Part shown: one piece after another, positions 22,801 to 32,573 of the stretch | How the letters are laid out: every line of letters begins with the position of its first letter | Numbering within the stretch: the first letter of the stretch is position 1 | Notes under the pieces: model-generated | Databases searched by the model: none | What the model was told of the DNA's origin: nothing | What the model saw: the letters and a program-made list of their open reading frames with translations, nothing else | Origin: Breviolum minutum Mf 1.05b.01 | Lineage: Eukaryota; Sar; Dinophyceae; Suessiales; Symbiodiniaceae | Direction of reading: 5' to 3' | Assembly (NCBI GenBank): GCA_000507305.1 | Contig: DF240227.1 | Span: 131,439-195,438, forward strand | DNA: 64,000 bases | Translations under genes and position numbers: made by a program

Positions 22801-24933
22801 TGCAAAGATCATCAAGAATGGATAAAGGCAAGGGATATAGAAGTTTCTCTTGCAGAAGGCACACGGACGATGAAACAATGTCCGAGCACAAAGACACTCC
22901 TCACTAAAGAGAAGGTGCAGCCAATCATACCTCTTTCTTCGGTGACGTTACTTGGCTATCAGATTCAATGGAGTGAACAAGGTTGCCGAATCTCACACCC
23001 AGGAAGGCCAGATCTTCCTGTTCAATTGGTTCAAGGATGCCCAACGGTGGAGTTTGACGTTGGCATGAAGCTGTTCAAAGAGGTCGAAGATCTACAAAAA
23101 GAGCAATGCTGGATTCGAGCAGTGCTGGCTGGCGATGAGAAAGATGAAAGTGATCCGAGATTTCGCAAACTTCGGGAGCTCTTTGACCAAGTACCACTGC
23201 AACTTCTTGGAAGAGTTCCTGGTAAGAAGAATTGGGATCCTTCGGCAATCCCAATCAATCGTCGCCGAAGAAGGCAAATTCTGAGAGCCAAGACCTTGAT
23301 CTTCAATGTTTTTTCGGGTCCTGATGAAGGATCATGGAAAAGGCTAGAGAAGAATGGAGTTGTGGTTGTGTGCCTGGATTTGCTGCTCAACTGTAATCTT
23401 CTTGACAACAATGTGGCTGGATGGATTGAAGAGGTGATCCAAACACGAGGTGTGGATTTGTGGCTCGCAGGACCGCCTTGCAGAACAATCTCTTTGCTGA
23501 GGCATAAATCACCTGGACCTGAACCGCTTCGTGGTGGACTACCTGAGCACCGTTTTGGACTACCTGGACTTAGTCCAACCCAGCAACAAAGAACCGACGA
23601 TGACACGGTTCTGTGGCTGAGGAATCTATGGTGGATGTGGCTGAATAAGGAGTATCGGCCATCTGCAAGGAACTTTCTTGAACAGCCAAGAGATCCCAAC
23701 CAATGGTATCAGAAACCAAAAGAAGATTGTCAGGTTTATCCTTCTTTCCTTCGATGGGAGGAAACCAAGAAAGTCATTGCAGCTTTAGGTTTGAAGGAAA
23801 ACCATGTGGAGCAAGGGGCTTTAGGCCACAAAACAGTGAAGCCGTCAACGTTCCTGTCTGATCTGGAAGAGATAAGAGCTCTTGACGGACTAGTGGTGAA
23901 GGACAAAAGTAACATGGACACTACTTGGCCATTGGAGTTGGAAGAAAGGCTTCAATTCTCAAAATCACTCGCTTCATGGGCTCCAGGTTTGAAAGAGATT
24001 CTTTTCAAGGTAGTGACTCGAATTGCAAGTGGATCAGAACCATCTATGCGGAAGCTGACGTCTGAAGAGCTTGCCGAGATCCAACGTTGGGAGGCCCATG
24101 TGAGGCAAGGTCACACACCGTATAGACGGGACTGTGCAGTATGTGCCGAAGCTTGTGGACGTGACAGGCAACACCGCAGGCAGCCAACTGGAGAGGCTTT
24201 CACGATGAGTTTGGACATCTCAGGTCCATATGAAACTGGGATTGATCAGTCAGTCATCAAACCTCGCTATTACTTGACTTCAGTGGTGACGATTCCAAGA
24301 GTTGATGGTAACCCATTGGTTGAAGGTCTTCGAGAACTTGGCGCCAAGAATACCTCAGAGGAGGCTGACCGTTGCATCGCACCGGGCACTGCGGAGGAGG
24401 CATCTTGGGACGGTGTCAACGGTCAGCAAGAGGTCAAGAGGTTGCAAACAACAAGCAACCATGAAACACCGAGAATTGCGGTGGTTCAAGCGAGAGCTGA
24501 GGAAGAAAGAGGAGGTCAACAACCGGGGGAGCCTCTGGGTCGTCATCATCATGAAGGAGGTCATGACGAAGATCCTGAACTGTTTCGTGAAAGTGATGAG
24601 CAGCGAGCTGAACTAACCCAAGCCGAAGTTCAAGAGATGGACAAGTTGAATTTGGAATGGGCTCAGCTGATCAAGAATCGTCCAAAAGTTGAAGTTGTTC
24701 ACTTGGCTCAGACGATCCCAATAGCTTCAAGAAGGCCAAGAGATGTTCTGGAAGCGGTCTCCTTGATGTATTGTCGAATGAAATCCCTACGGGTCCCCAT
24801 TTTGCGGATCCATACGGACAGAGCCAAGGAGTTCATTGGCAAAGAATTCAAGTCATGGTGTTCTTCCAGAGACCTGTGGAGAACAACAACATCAGGAAGC
24901 GAACCTCAATCAAACGCAAGAGCTGAGATGTAA
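19885..24933 (+). CDS. Gag-protease-methyltransferase-like-integrase polyprotein of copia-like element, ends at premature stop
   Basis: First ATG after the primer site; 1,682 codons. Residues 120-170 form a predicted coiled coil rich in E/K/Q/L. A 60-bp tandem repeat codes for residues about 365-430. Gag core is about 515-720. C-x8-C-x5-C-x3-H-type finger (C-K-F-W-G..C-R-H-G-K-R-C-S-F-L-H) at about 776-795; CCHC knuckle C-F-V-C-S-S-T-E-H-R-K-S-E-C at 805-818. Protease D-G-G-A-T-H at about 963. Methyltransferase-like segment: F-N-V-F-S-G (about 1140), A-G-P-P-C-R-T-I-S (about 1195), F-L-E-Q-P (about 1265). Integrase: H-x4-H...C-x2-C zinc motif (about 1404-1423), first Asp in L-D-I-S-G-P, second in H-T-D-R-A-K-E-F, Glu in N-A-R-A-E just before a TAA at 24931-24933. 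The same frame continues after the stop as integrase sequence to 25335. A deletion or frame change may explain the unusual integrase middle (about 1475-1600). Confidence 0.9.
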   Translation: MERSSSLPPIGNVFWSEAAQGEWQLRAARPRELPPVPGRDDEVCRELEQPVADGDQDSGKRGRDSAGIRMSGPEFSTPASWQGVGQNERMRTPARDEQGLGNGQKSSGTMPQETPEASGVKTEGPHPAAEEVTDAFQRALEREMVEKLQEDNRKLQRELQDLKMQRDLENYSGLESSWSDVSSRPQPPPPEEENEPQRFTPNGTKVPKGPPPNFDERVPSWPLGPYEQSAVDCVWKQLGPTAVSVGEAARLHDGRVGHGARSRHVRSHHDCGPGHGARSRQEPEHRGCRDGGGAERSRHGVAEGEVGEQSTQTMSDVLTSVQARAFWLERELESLKGALNDQRQNTLTSEYWRKPVHRYEGQVGGDREQAPLGRAELRFGGELGDGRGQAPLGRAELGFGGELGAGLGRAPLSRAEFQGGREQVPLSRANRGECQGDRAFASQQPAGLGEDLRGEVGGGNYHGSRLLRQQLHGVHQGDPEGWIGSGGGKRGEQRSPDGLRSTNPTLPKLPALNSKTASVDMSDWLIEVQPIIGDLSNLATHWWSETLKLTMDQYSRWLEASPLERLRLLPPRPDLGEWLGNPTAVQRLEQRVTTLLMTTLPDELKNDVIANRTLWPAAILFRVLRSFQPGGWSERADLLKALTGTSTATSPAMAASQLRMWKRQRLRATELGASLPDLMIQVQAIEKIALKVLNGNPQSMFRVSSFRMESNVDERPSETSILQFHELLLAEMDMLATGSIAGTMENATVKAMAPGGAPNQDKSLGQDKNFNKSFPCKFWGTPSGCRHGKRCSFLHPNLVDQSSRCFVCSSTEHRKSECPYREVQQSMEGSSASTGGSGTKGGKSGKGGGKSTQNKGGESKSNKEVDSKVKVAAMDGGDKPASSTTPTISQEQGKSGEKAVGQSAGESMVQPQAVTPHPPPTTGETELVNEVTSLLRSLRAEASIKVCGLKKVHPGDKQSVLLDGGATHCLRTCKDHQEWIKARDIEVSLAEGTRTMKQCPSTKTLLTKEKVQPIIPLSSVTLLGYQIQWSEQGCRISHPGRPDLPVQLVQGCPTVEFDVGMKLFKEVEDLQKEQCWIRAVLAGDEKDESDPRFRKLRELFDQVPLQLLGRVPGKKNWDPSAIPINRRRRRQILRAKTLIFNVFSGPDEGSWKRLEKNGVVVVCLDLLLNCNLLDNNVAGWIEEVIQTRGVDLWLAGPPCRTISLLRHKSPGPEPLRGGLPEHRFGLPGLSPTQQQRTDDDTVLWLRNLWWMWLNKEYRPSARNFLEQPRDPNQWYQKPKEDCQVYPSFLRWEETKKVIAALGLKENHVEQGALGHKTVKPSTFLSDLEEIRALDGLVVKDKSNMDTTWPLELEERLQFSKSLASWAPGLKEILFKVVTRIASGSEPSMRKLTSEELAEIQRWEAHVRQGHTPYRRDCAVCAEACGRDRQHRRQPTGEAFTMSLDISGPYETGIDQSVIKPRYYLTSVVTIPRVDGNPLVEGLRELGAKNTSEEADRCIAPGTAEEASWDGVNGQQEVKRLQTTSNHETPRIAVVQARAEEERGGQQPGEPLGRHHHEGGHDEDPELFRESDEQRAELTQAEVQEMDKLNLEWAQLIKNRPKVEVVHLAQTIPIASRRPRDVLEAVSLMYCRMKSLRVPILRIHTDRAKEFIGKEFKSWCSSRDLWRTTTSGSEPQSNARAEM
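20985..21170 (+). repeat. 60-bp tandem repeat within copia gag
   Basis: Roughly three copies of a unit around CAAGCGCCCCTGGGCAGGGC (at about 20991, 21051 and 21111) plus a degenerate fourth. It encodes a repeated A-P-L-G-R-A-E-L-x-F-G-G-E-L-G motif. Unit length is a multiple of three, so gag length can vary without a frame break. Confidence 0.85.
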
Positions 24934-25335
24934 ATAGGAGCAGTACGCAATCTGGCAAAAACGATGATGAAGGCCAGTGGGGCTGATCGTTGTTTCTGGC
25001 CTCTTGCAATTCGGTGCGCTTCTGAGACCAGGTTTCGACAACAACTACATGACCTTGGAGTTGGAACACCAACTGTTCTTCCGTTTGGACTTCGAGCATT
25101 GGCACGGAAAAAGCCATGGCATCGAACATCAAGCTGGGACCCACCAAACATTCCAGTTCGTCTTTGGGGGCCATCTTGTGATTTGTCACTGAATTCAGGA
25201 GGGTACTATGCTGAGATGGAAGATGGGAAGTTTATCCGCACCACAGCAATCATAGTTCCAAAATGGAAATCTCAGGCTTGTCAAGTTCTTCATTCAGTCC
25301 TCAAGCCCCCATCGCAGATTCCTTTGGACTTGTGA
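24934..25335 (+). pseudogene. Integrase C-terminal segment after the in-frame stop
   Basis: Continues the polyprotein frame directly after the TAA at 24931-24933 as I-G-A-V-R-N-L-A-K-T-M-M, then a Trp/Pro/Arg-rich segment typical of the copia integrase C-terminus, up to a TGA at 25333-25335. The RT frame, which starts within this interval at 25263 in another phase, carries the element homology onward. So at least one indel lies between about 25250 and 25330. Confidence 0.75.
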
Positions 25336-27260
25336 ATCCCGATGAGGTTCTTGGACTTTGTGAACCTGGAGTTTGCCATGATGTTCCTGATGGTGGTTTG
25401 GAAGTTGCAGAGGATATCTTCGGCTTGGAGGCTGAGGAGCAACCGTTGGAGATAGTTCAAGAAGTTGACATTCAACTTCATGACGCCTCTGAGGGTCAAT
25501 TGCCAGCAACTATTCCCCCAAAAAGGAGATTGCATCAAAAGACTCGACCCGCCCTTCTCAGCAGCACCACTTCACCAACACTTCGTCGCATGGCTCTGCG
25601 TGTTGGGGGGGAGTCATTGAGAGAAGAGCTTCAAATGATGGATCAATGGATGACATTGCAACATGAGATGCTCAGTCAGCTGGTTCAAGAGTTGCTGACG
25701 GATGTGGAGCATGGTATTCCAGGTAGTGAAACAACTCTCCAACATGTCAAGAAGGAGGTTGGACACTTGGAAGCGTCTTTGAGGAAAGCAAGTGCTGAAG
25801 AGAGTGATGCAACATACCAAGAATTGGAGGAGGTGTTGCAAACAAGAACTGTCCCAATTCAAGAAGTTCGTCAGGACATGGCTGCTTGGTACCAGCCCTT
25901 CAAGGAAGAGTACGACACACTTTGCAGTACTGTCATACAACCTATGACACCTGAAGAAACAAGAAAGACGATTGCTGAAGCTGCTCAGGTGGAACGAATC
26001 CCAAGCAAGATCGTACCAACGATCAAACCCCCACACAAGAAACGGGGGAGGATCGTAGCGTGTGGTAACTATGCCTCAGCTCCAGAAGGAGAGGTTTCTG
26101 CAGGAGTGGAGACGATCTGTTTGCGGACTTTGCTACGGAAAGCTGCTCACATGCAATGGACAATCAGTACCATTGACGTGAAGAAAGCATTCCTCAATGC
26201 ACCGAGAATCGAGAAAAGCGGCAATGTGACGATCATCGATCCTCCAGGTGTCCTGGTGTCTATGGGTGTGGTTCCAAGTACAGAATCTTGGAGAGTAACA
26301 GGGGCAATTTACGGTTTGATCCAGTCACCCCATGATTGGGGCTTACACCGTGATGCTACCTTTCGTGAACTGTCTTGGACCTGTGAAGGTGAGCAATTGC
26401 GCCTGATTGAAACACCAGAACGTCACCTGTGGAAAATCACACATGAAGCAAGTGGACAAGAAAGAGGTTTTCTGTGCTCATATGTGGATGACTTGCTGGT
26501 GACTGGGAAGGAGTCGGTAGTAAAATCTACCATTGAGCAGATTCGAAGCAAGTGGGCATGTTCTGACCCTGAGCAGGTCAATCAACACCAGAACACCAGA
26601 TTCTGCGGCTATGAGCTACGATGGGATGGAGAAAGTTTGCTTTTGACTCAGCCGAGTTATACTCAGGACTTGGTCAACAAGTATGGTGTGACTGCTCGGG
26701 AAAAAGATCCTTGTCCCAAGATTGTTGCTGGAGAAGATGAGGTCTATGATGCTGAAACGCTTCGTCGGGCACAACAAATCACGGGCGAACTCCTTTGGAT
26801 TCAGACAAGGACACGCCCTGAGTTAAGCTATGTGGTAGGAGCAATGTCCAGATGGCTTCATCGAAGACCTGCCTATGTCATTGAGCTTGGACAACATGCT
26901 CTACGTTACCTTGCTGGATCCGTGGACTTTGCCATCAAGTATGACAGATGCAATGGCCAGGAGTGGAATCTTGAGGAAGGATACCAAACTCCAGCTTCCA
27001 TGCATCAGGTTGAAGTACTGGTTGATTCAAGTTTTTCATTGGAACACGAGCAATATCGTAGCGTGACAGGCGTCATTCTGTCACAAGGAAGGGCACCACT
27101 TTCTTGGACATCTGGACGACAAGCATTCATAGCTTCTTCCACAGCAGAAGCAGAGATCCTTGGGTACTCCGAAGCCCAACAACAGGCAGAGAGCTTGAAC
27201 TACCTCTTGAAAATCTTTGGATATGATGTGTCGTTCCACATCTACGGTGACTGCAAGTCC
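25263..27260 (+). CDS. Reverse transcriptase and RNase H (5' part) of copia-like element
   Basis: Continues pol in a new frame after the integrase. Linker about residues 1-230. RT begins near P-S-K-I-V-P-T-I-K-P (about 245), with V-K-K-A-F-L-N-A-P (about 305), the catalytic Y-V-D-D at nt 26481-26492, and the Q-P-S-Y-T-Q-D-L-V region (about 460). Then L-L-W-I-Q-T-R-T-R-P-E-L leads into RNase H: Asp in V-D-S-S-F-S (about nt 27020), Glu in T-A-E-A-E-I-L-G (about 27147) and Asp in Y-G-D-C-K-S (about 27249). Here the frame is cut by the left end of the nested transposon; codons after 27260 belong to it. The rest of RNase H resumes at 43638 in the matching phase. Confidence 0.92.
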
Positions 27261-27290
27261 CTAGAGACTCCGAAGATGCCTTTTGGACAA
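27261..27290 (+). repeat. Left terminal inverted repeat of nested transposon
   Basis: CTAGAGACTCCGAAGATGCC, then TTTTGGACA. Matches the reverse complement of 43608-43637 at 24 of 30 positions, starting with an exact CTAGAGA and ending with TTTGGACA. Confidence 0.85.
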
Positions 27291-27516
27291 CTATATCTTC
27301 AAACGACATCTTTTCTTGAAAATGCTATCGGATGTCTAAAACAGTGTCGGATGTCATAGAAAGGCAGGATCTAGTTTTGAAGAGATCTATCTGTGTAATC
27401 AAAGAAAGAGATACAGAATGATATGTGTGAGGTCCAGGTTTCCATAGAAAAAGATTAGAAGCTAAGTTTTTTGTCATAAGCTGTGTGGAATGCATGGAAG
27501 CAGCAATGAAAAACTT

Positions 27517-27977
27517 GCGAAAGCGACGAAAGCTAACTCTTTTGCAATGTGACCGCGTGTAAAATTGAAACGGTAGCATGCTTTAGTCATGCTAGCAACA
27601 TACGACAGCGACCAAAGCTAAGCTTTTAATGATTCCTGCATGTAGAGGTTTACAGTGGAAGCAGATCAGCGTGAAACTCGAGGCCAGGTGCGACAGCAAA
27701 GCACGAATAAAAGTACGACAGCGACGAAAGCTAACTTTTATAATGATTACCGTGTGTAGAACTGCTACAGTGGAAGCGCGGCAAAAGAAGGACAAAGTAC
27801 GACAGCGAGCTTGAGCTATCATTTGATTACTGTGTGGCAAAATATGGAATCAAGATTATCTCATGTACAAAGGAATATTTGCCACAAAACACTTTGAACT
27901 GCAGTCAAAGTGTAATGGAAAGTTTGTAATAATTGTGATTTGCAAGAGGGCTACGACAGCGACGAAAGCTAACTTTT
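27517..27977 (+). repeat. Degenerate subterminal repeats, left end of nested transposon
   Basis: A motif close to TACGACAGCGACGAAAGCTA occurs at about 27519, 27601, 27713, 27798 (partial) and 27952, spaced about 80-150 bp. Each is usually followed by AACTTTT and a segment with GTGTGTAGAA-like bases. Subterminal repeats are transposase-binding sites in CACTA-type elements; that role is inferred here. Confidence 0.7.
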
Positions 27978-28141
27978 TTTTGTCCACAATGTGTAAAAGA
28001 AGAGAAGAAACGAAAAGCAAAGAAACAAAGAAAGACAATAAATAAAAACAGCAAAAAGAAAACAAAAAAAAAGAAAAGAAAAACAAAAAAAAAGAAAAGG
28101 AAAAGAAAAGGAAAAGAAGAAGAAAAGAAAGATTGTTAAGC

Positions 28142-28388
28142 CGTTTCCGGCGGAAACGCTTCCATGCCATTGAAAGCCGTTTGCGGCGGAAACGCTTCCA
28201 TGCCATTGAAAGCCGTTTGCGGCGGAAACGCTTCCATGCCATTGAAAGCCGTTTGCGGCGGAAACGCTCCCACAATATGCGTGTAGAATCGTTTGCGGCG
28301 GAAACGCTCCCACAATATGCGTGTAGAATCGTTTGCGGCGGAAACGCTCCCATAATATGCGTTTAGAATCGTTTGCGACGGAAACGTT
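28142..28388 (+). repeat. Tandem array of CGTTTGCGGCGGAAACG
   Basis: Seven copies of a 17-bp core with short inverted arms (CGTTT/AAACG) start at 28142, 28178, 28214, 28250, 28290, 28330 and 28370. The first three steps are 36 bp (linker with TTCCATGCCATTGAAAG) and the last three are 40 bp (linker with CCCACAATATGCGTGTAG). The first and last cores have one substitution. GC-rich cores in an AT-rich transposon suggest a protein-binding or structural role. Confidence 0.9.
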
Positions 28389-29457
28389 GTGCTTCAACAC
28401 AAACGCTGGAGCTCAAAAGCGTTCTTACTGGTGCAGCGTTCTAGGTTTCAAACCATCCTGCAGCACCTGCAGTTAAAGATAATGATTCAACCCACAAAAG
28501 TATTAATGGAAGTCTGCAGCTTTGCTGTGGGAGGGAAAGGTGGGAAGGCCAAAAGTGCAAAGGACCTTAATGTATTTTTGGGCAAGGTAGCCTGTAGAGT
28601 GGGTGGCAGGCCCACATGCATGCATACATGCAAAGAACATCGCGCGCAAGTTTCACACCCCATGTTCTGTGCAGCCATGTGTCATCACTCTGCAAGCAAA
28701 GCCATCATGTGCTGACCATATGGTTCTTGAACCAAAGTTTCCATGTAATGTGACATGTATCATCACTTTGCAATCAAAACCATCATGCGCTGACAGCTGT
28801 TCTTCAACCAAAGTATTCATGTAATGCTATCATATGCTATATACACAATGTAACACCAAAACTTCTAAAACAGAGTTGCGCAAACAGTTTTGTTTGCATT
28901 TTGTCGAACATGTTTTGGTCCAAAAAAAGGGGTTGTTTTATGGTTGTTTACTGGCTATGATACAAACTTGTATTGGTTTTACATTAACCAGTAAAGTTTG
29001 TCCACCCCAAAAAAAACTTCAGCACAAACATGTACCGTGTTTTTTTTTCGCACGTTCTCCCACCGATGCTTTGGCCTTTGTTTGGCCTCGCGTGTGGTTC
29101 CCCAGGAGGCTGTTGTGCCAACAGTGAACTCTCATCAAACCATAACGTTTGGTATTGTGGGTTTTGTGATATTTCCATTTATCAATCCTTCAGGACATGT
29201 AAATATATCCCGTTTTTCCCGTATACATATATGGGAATATCTTCATGCATGTATGAACAATATACATCTATCTACATGTATTTTGAATATATTTCTAATT
29301 ATATCTATACATGTTGGTACTGTAAAAATCTGTAAGTACGTGTCCACGACTATATATCATAGTAATTTATACACTTGAAAGTTGGGATTTCAAATTGGTA
29401 CCGAGGTCCCCAGCTACCATCAAAATTCAAAAACAAAACCATTGCTACGATGAGAGC

Positions 29458-31999
29458 TCATTTTGTAACCCTACGATGTTGTTCAAACATCATTGCCATT
29501 GTGAGCAAGTACCGTTCAAAAACTCGAACAGTTGCTGTTCCACCATGGCACCTAATACAAATTTGTTTGATTTTGCCAAGAAAACTCTCTTGGTCCCATG
29601 TGTGAAAGATACTTTGGTTTATACGCCACTCTTGGATTTGGAGGGCTTGATGAAACACATAGTGGTGTTTCGGTCTAAAACGAAACATCAGCTGTCTACA
29701 TTCGTAGTAGTATGCAGAAAGCCAGGAGTAACACAGTAAGTGTAACTGGAGGAATTCAGCAGTTTCGGAAGCATCACTTTCACTCATCACCAAAGGGGAG
29801 TGGTCCATGATATCCACAGCTTTCTGCAAGGAATAACAGCAGGTTGCAAACACTTGCAAAAGTCGATCCTTAGATTTGCAGTGGGTTGACCCTTTGATGT
29901 TTTCAAATGTTTGTTGATTCTAGAAAAACCAAGGGGATAGTTTCTACTTATCAAAACGCGGTACGTGTCCAAAACATATTCTAAGATACTCCAGGGTTGC
30001 CATCAGCAGCTTGCTGACTTTTGAAAGCAAGCCACCAAACCATGACTTTGCAATGGCATGCCTTAAACCTGCTGTTAAGGGTTGCATAGTCATCATCACC
30101 ACAAATACCATTTGAAGATAGGACCGGTTTTGATGGAAGGAACAACCTCATAGTTGTTGACTTTGACACTGGAAAAAAAATTCATAAGGACCCCCAAACC
30201 AGAATTAAGATGGGGATAAACATATGAACCTGCCCTAAGAAAAAAACGTTATATAATGGATATTCAGCTAAAAGACCCATGGTTCTTGCAATCCCGAACC
30301 ATCTCACGGTGTACCGAGCCCAGCAATCTATCAAGGTCATCATTGCCTTCCACATCTTCAAAAACATTTTGTTGTATGAGAAGCTTCAGGCCAGACCCGA
30401 TCAAGTCTTTGCCCGTTCCTAGAAAACAGTTGTGCATGAAATCAAAGCCCACGGTCTCAAATGTGAAGCCTTCCATAGCACACCAATCACTGCGTTCCCC
30501 CATTGTAATCCGTTGGTCATGGGTAAGGATTGCAAGGGGCCAAGCTGCAGTACCAGTAAAATTTCGGTAGTTCATGGAGTCTGGGCATGCAACATGTTTG
30601 GCAGCCAAACACTGATCACATATCCTGGGTTGGGTTTCCCCTACAACCTTATCAGCTGAAAGAAACTATATGGTTGGTAATGTTTTAGGGGTTTTTGGGG
30701 ACTAGCTGAAAAGATTGAAAAGTTCCCTATGAAAAGCCAAACTACAACGCAGCTTTGTACCAGCGGGAAAATCCATGACATTCCTGACGAGCTTTTAGAT
30801 CCGCTTTGAACCCCACATAGCAGGCCCTCAGTGATTCAAACCATTTGAAGCCAACATGAACCAAGTCAATTTCTCACTAAACAAAGGATTATGTGTGTTC
30901 ATTTTATGTGTTTCAAAAAAAGAATGGACCAATAAAACAAGAAACTTCCAGCCATGAGCCAAAGGCTCACCACACCGCTTTGACCTTTCACTGGTGGTTG
31001 CAAACGGTACCCCTTCAAACCCTGTATCAGGCCATTCACCGCGAGTTGCCCACTTCATTGACCAAGCAGCGAGCTCAGCAACACGACGAAACACTGCGCT
31101 TCGTACCTTTGAGTGCGTTGGGCAGTGGGGGGCTGTCAGAATTCTTTTTGAAAGAAACGCCCAAACAAGAGTTACAAACAAACAGTGATCAAATATACAC
31201 CATACTGAAGAGTTGTCCCAGTTACATTTTTGCTTCGCATGTGCCTTTCTGGTATGATGCAGAATGGAAATTGGAATGCGAGAACATCTTCCACAATACC
31301 AGTAGTAGCAAATATAGAAGATAGGCTCCATACATAAAACTCGTCATCACGGTACATTTGTGCACCGTCAGCATGAAACACAAACCCAATCAACTTGGAA
31401 GGGCAGTAGCTATCAGAAACCAGGGCTGGATGCGATTTCCAAGGAGGTAATGTTTTGAGATGCTCCCAAAAATGGACTCTTGATTGTGCACTCATGGAAC
31501 CCAGCAGTAGGCTTTCGAAAAGGAAAGGGCACTGTGAACCCTCAATAGCCGCCAAGATCTCATGTGGAAGGAGAACACGTACTCCCACTGGACGTTCACG
31601 ATCTCCACCAACCTTAGCGAATCAGTGATGATGAATGGGGTACCGGGTCTGACAGTGAATCTATTCCATACATTTCCAAAGATTTCCATGAATTTGGTGG
31701 TTTTTCTGGGTGCAATAAAAAGACTATCTAATTGTCAAAGCTAAAGGCACCTGCAAGTTCATAGGTACGGAGTAGGTTTCTAATGAGAAGTTGAACAACC
31801 TCTTCAACCACCGGTGCATATCTCTTTCATAGTTACCAGGGCATTCCCCATGGTTTCCCAGGGAACTGAACGCTTGAAGAGCTTCATGAGTCATTCCATC
31901 AGCAATTACACAATGTGAAAGACCAGTTGCGGTTGCAATGGAACACCTCCCCTGCCCAATGAGCGAAATAAGTTTCTCCACTGTTTGTGACCGCTCCAT
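29458..31999 (-). CDS. Putative transposase of nested transposon, multi-exon
   Basis: Exons on the - strand by eye: 31999 to about 31733, about 31600-31215, about 31130-30960, about 30835-30740, about 30640-30262, about 30120-29995, and about 29860-29458 (stop). Seen in order: a region with S-L-G-N-H-G-E-C-P; P-H-E-I-L-A-A-I; F-H-A-D-G-A-Q-M-Y with V-W-S-L-S-S-I; P-E-R-H-M-R-S-K; a Trp-rich A-A-W-S-M-K-W-A block; Y-V-G-F-K-A-D-L-K-A-R; a C-x2-C (I-C-D-Q-C); T-V-G-F-D-F-M-H-N-C-F-L-G-T-G; and F-R-P-K-H-H-Y then D-Q-E-S-F-L-G-K-I-K. The H-A-D-G, F-D-F-M-H-N and Q-E-S-F motifs would supply a D-D-E triad, and D-x-M-H resembles the Transposase_21 (CACTA) family. The pattern recurs in dinoflagellate genomes as I recall it. 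The start may lie further right. Confidence 0.7.
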
Positions 32000-32573
32000 G
32001 TCTTCTAGACGTTTCCTCCTGCAGGGTGTTCCCAGCAGAGTTATTGAAACATAAGTTGATATAAGTTGTATGATGTAAACCTTTGGTACTCTTTCAGTTT
32101 CTCAAACACACATCATCGCCGCAACAAAGGTCTTGGCCCCCCAAGCCTTTTGGAGGACTGCTGGCCTGGCAAGTGGTAACGTGGCAGACGGGTGTTCTTC
32201 TTTTTACTAGGCTCTTCAAAGTTCATGTTTCTGGATCATTGTTTTTTCTCAGGTGTTTTCAAAACGCAGCTTTTCATCATTGGAAGTTCCAGAAAAGAAA
32301 AGTTAGAATTCCAAAAAACCAAATCCAAAAAAGACGTCGTGCACTTTCTTTTTGCCAACGATACCGAACCCAATGTCCTGACCAGTGAAACGAGCCGTCA
32401 AAAAGCATAAGCAGCTATGTCTAGCTATAGATTGATGATGTAAACTGCAAACTGCTGACATACCAAGATGAGCCCCAACAAAAGCCTTGACTAAGAGGCC
32501 CCTCTTTGGCTATACAGCATTCCCATGAGCAAGTGTTGACACTTGCATCCCCAAGTTCACATCTTAGCCACGC

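Noticed and set aside
27261-27264. CTAG as a 4-bp target-site duplication of the nested transposon
   Set aside because: Keeping one CTAG leaves the copia RNase H out of frame, while removing both restores it, so CTAG is better read as part of the inverted repeats; not fully excluded.
28142-28388. Possible CRISPR array
   Set aside because: Spacers are not unique: linkers repeat as two classes. This is a eukaryotic tandem repeat.
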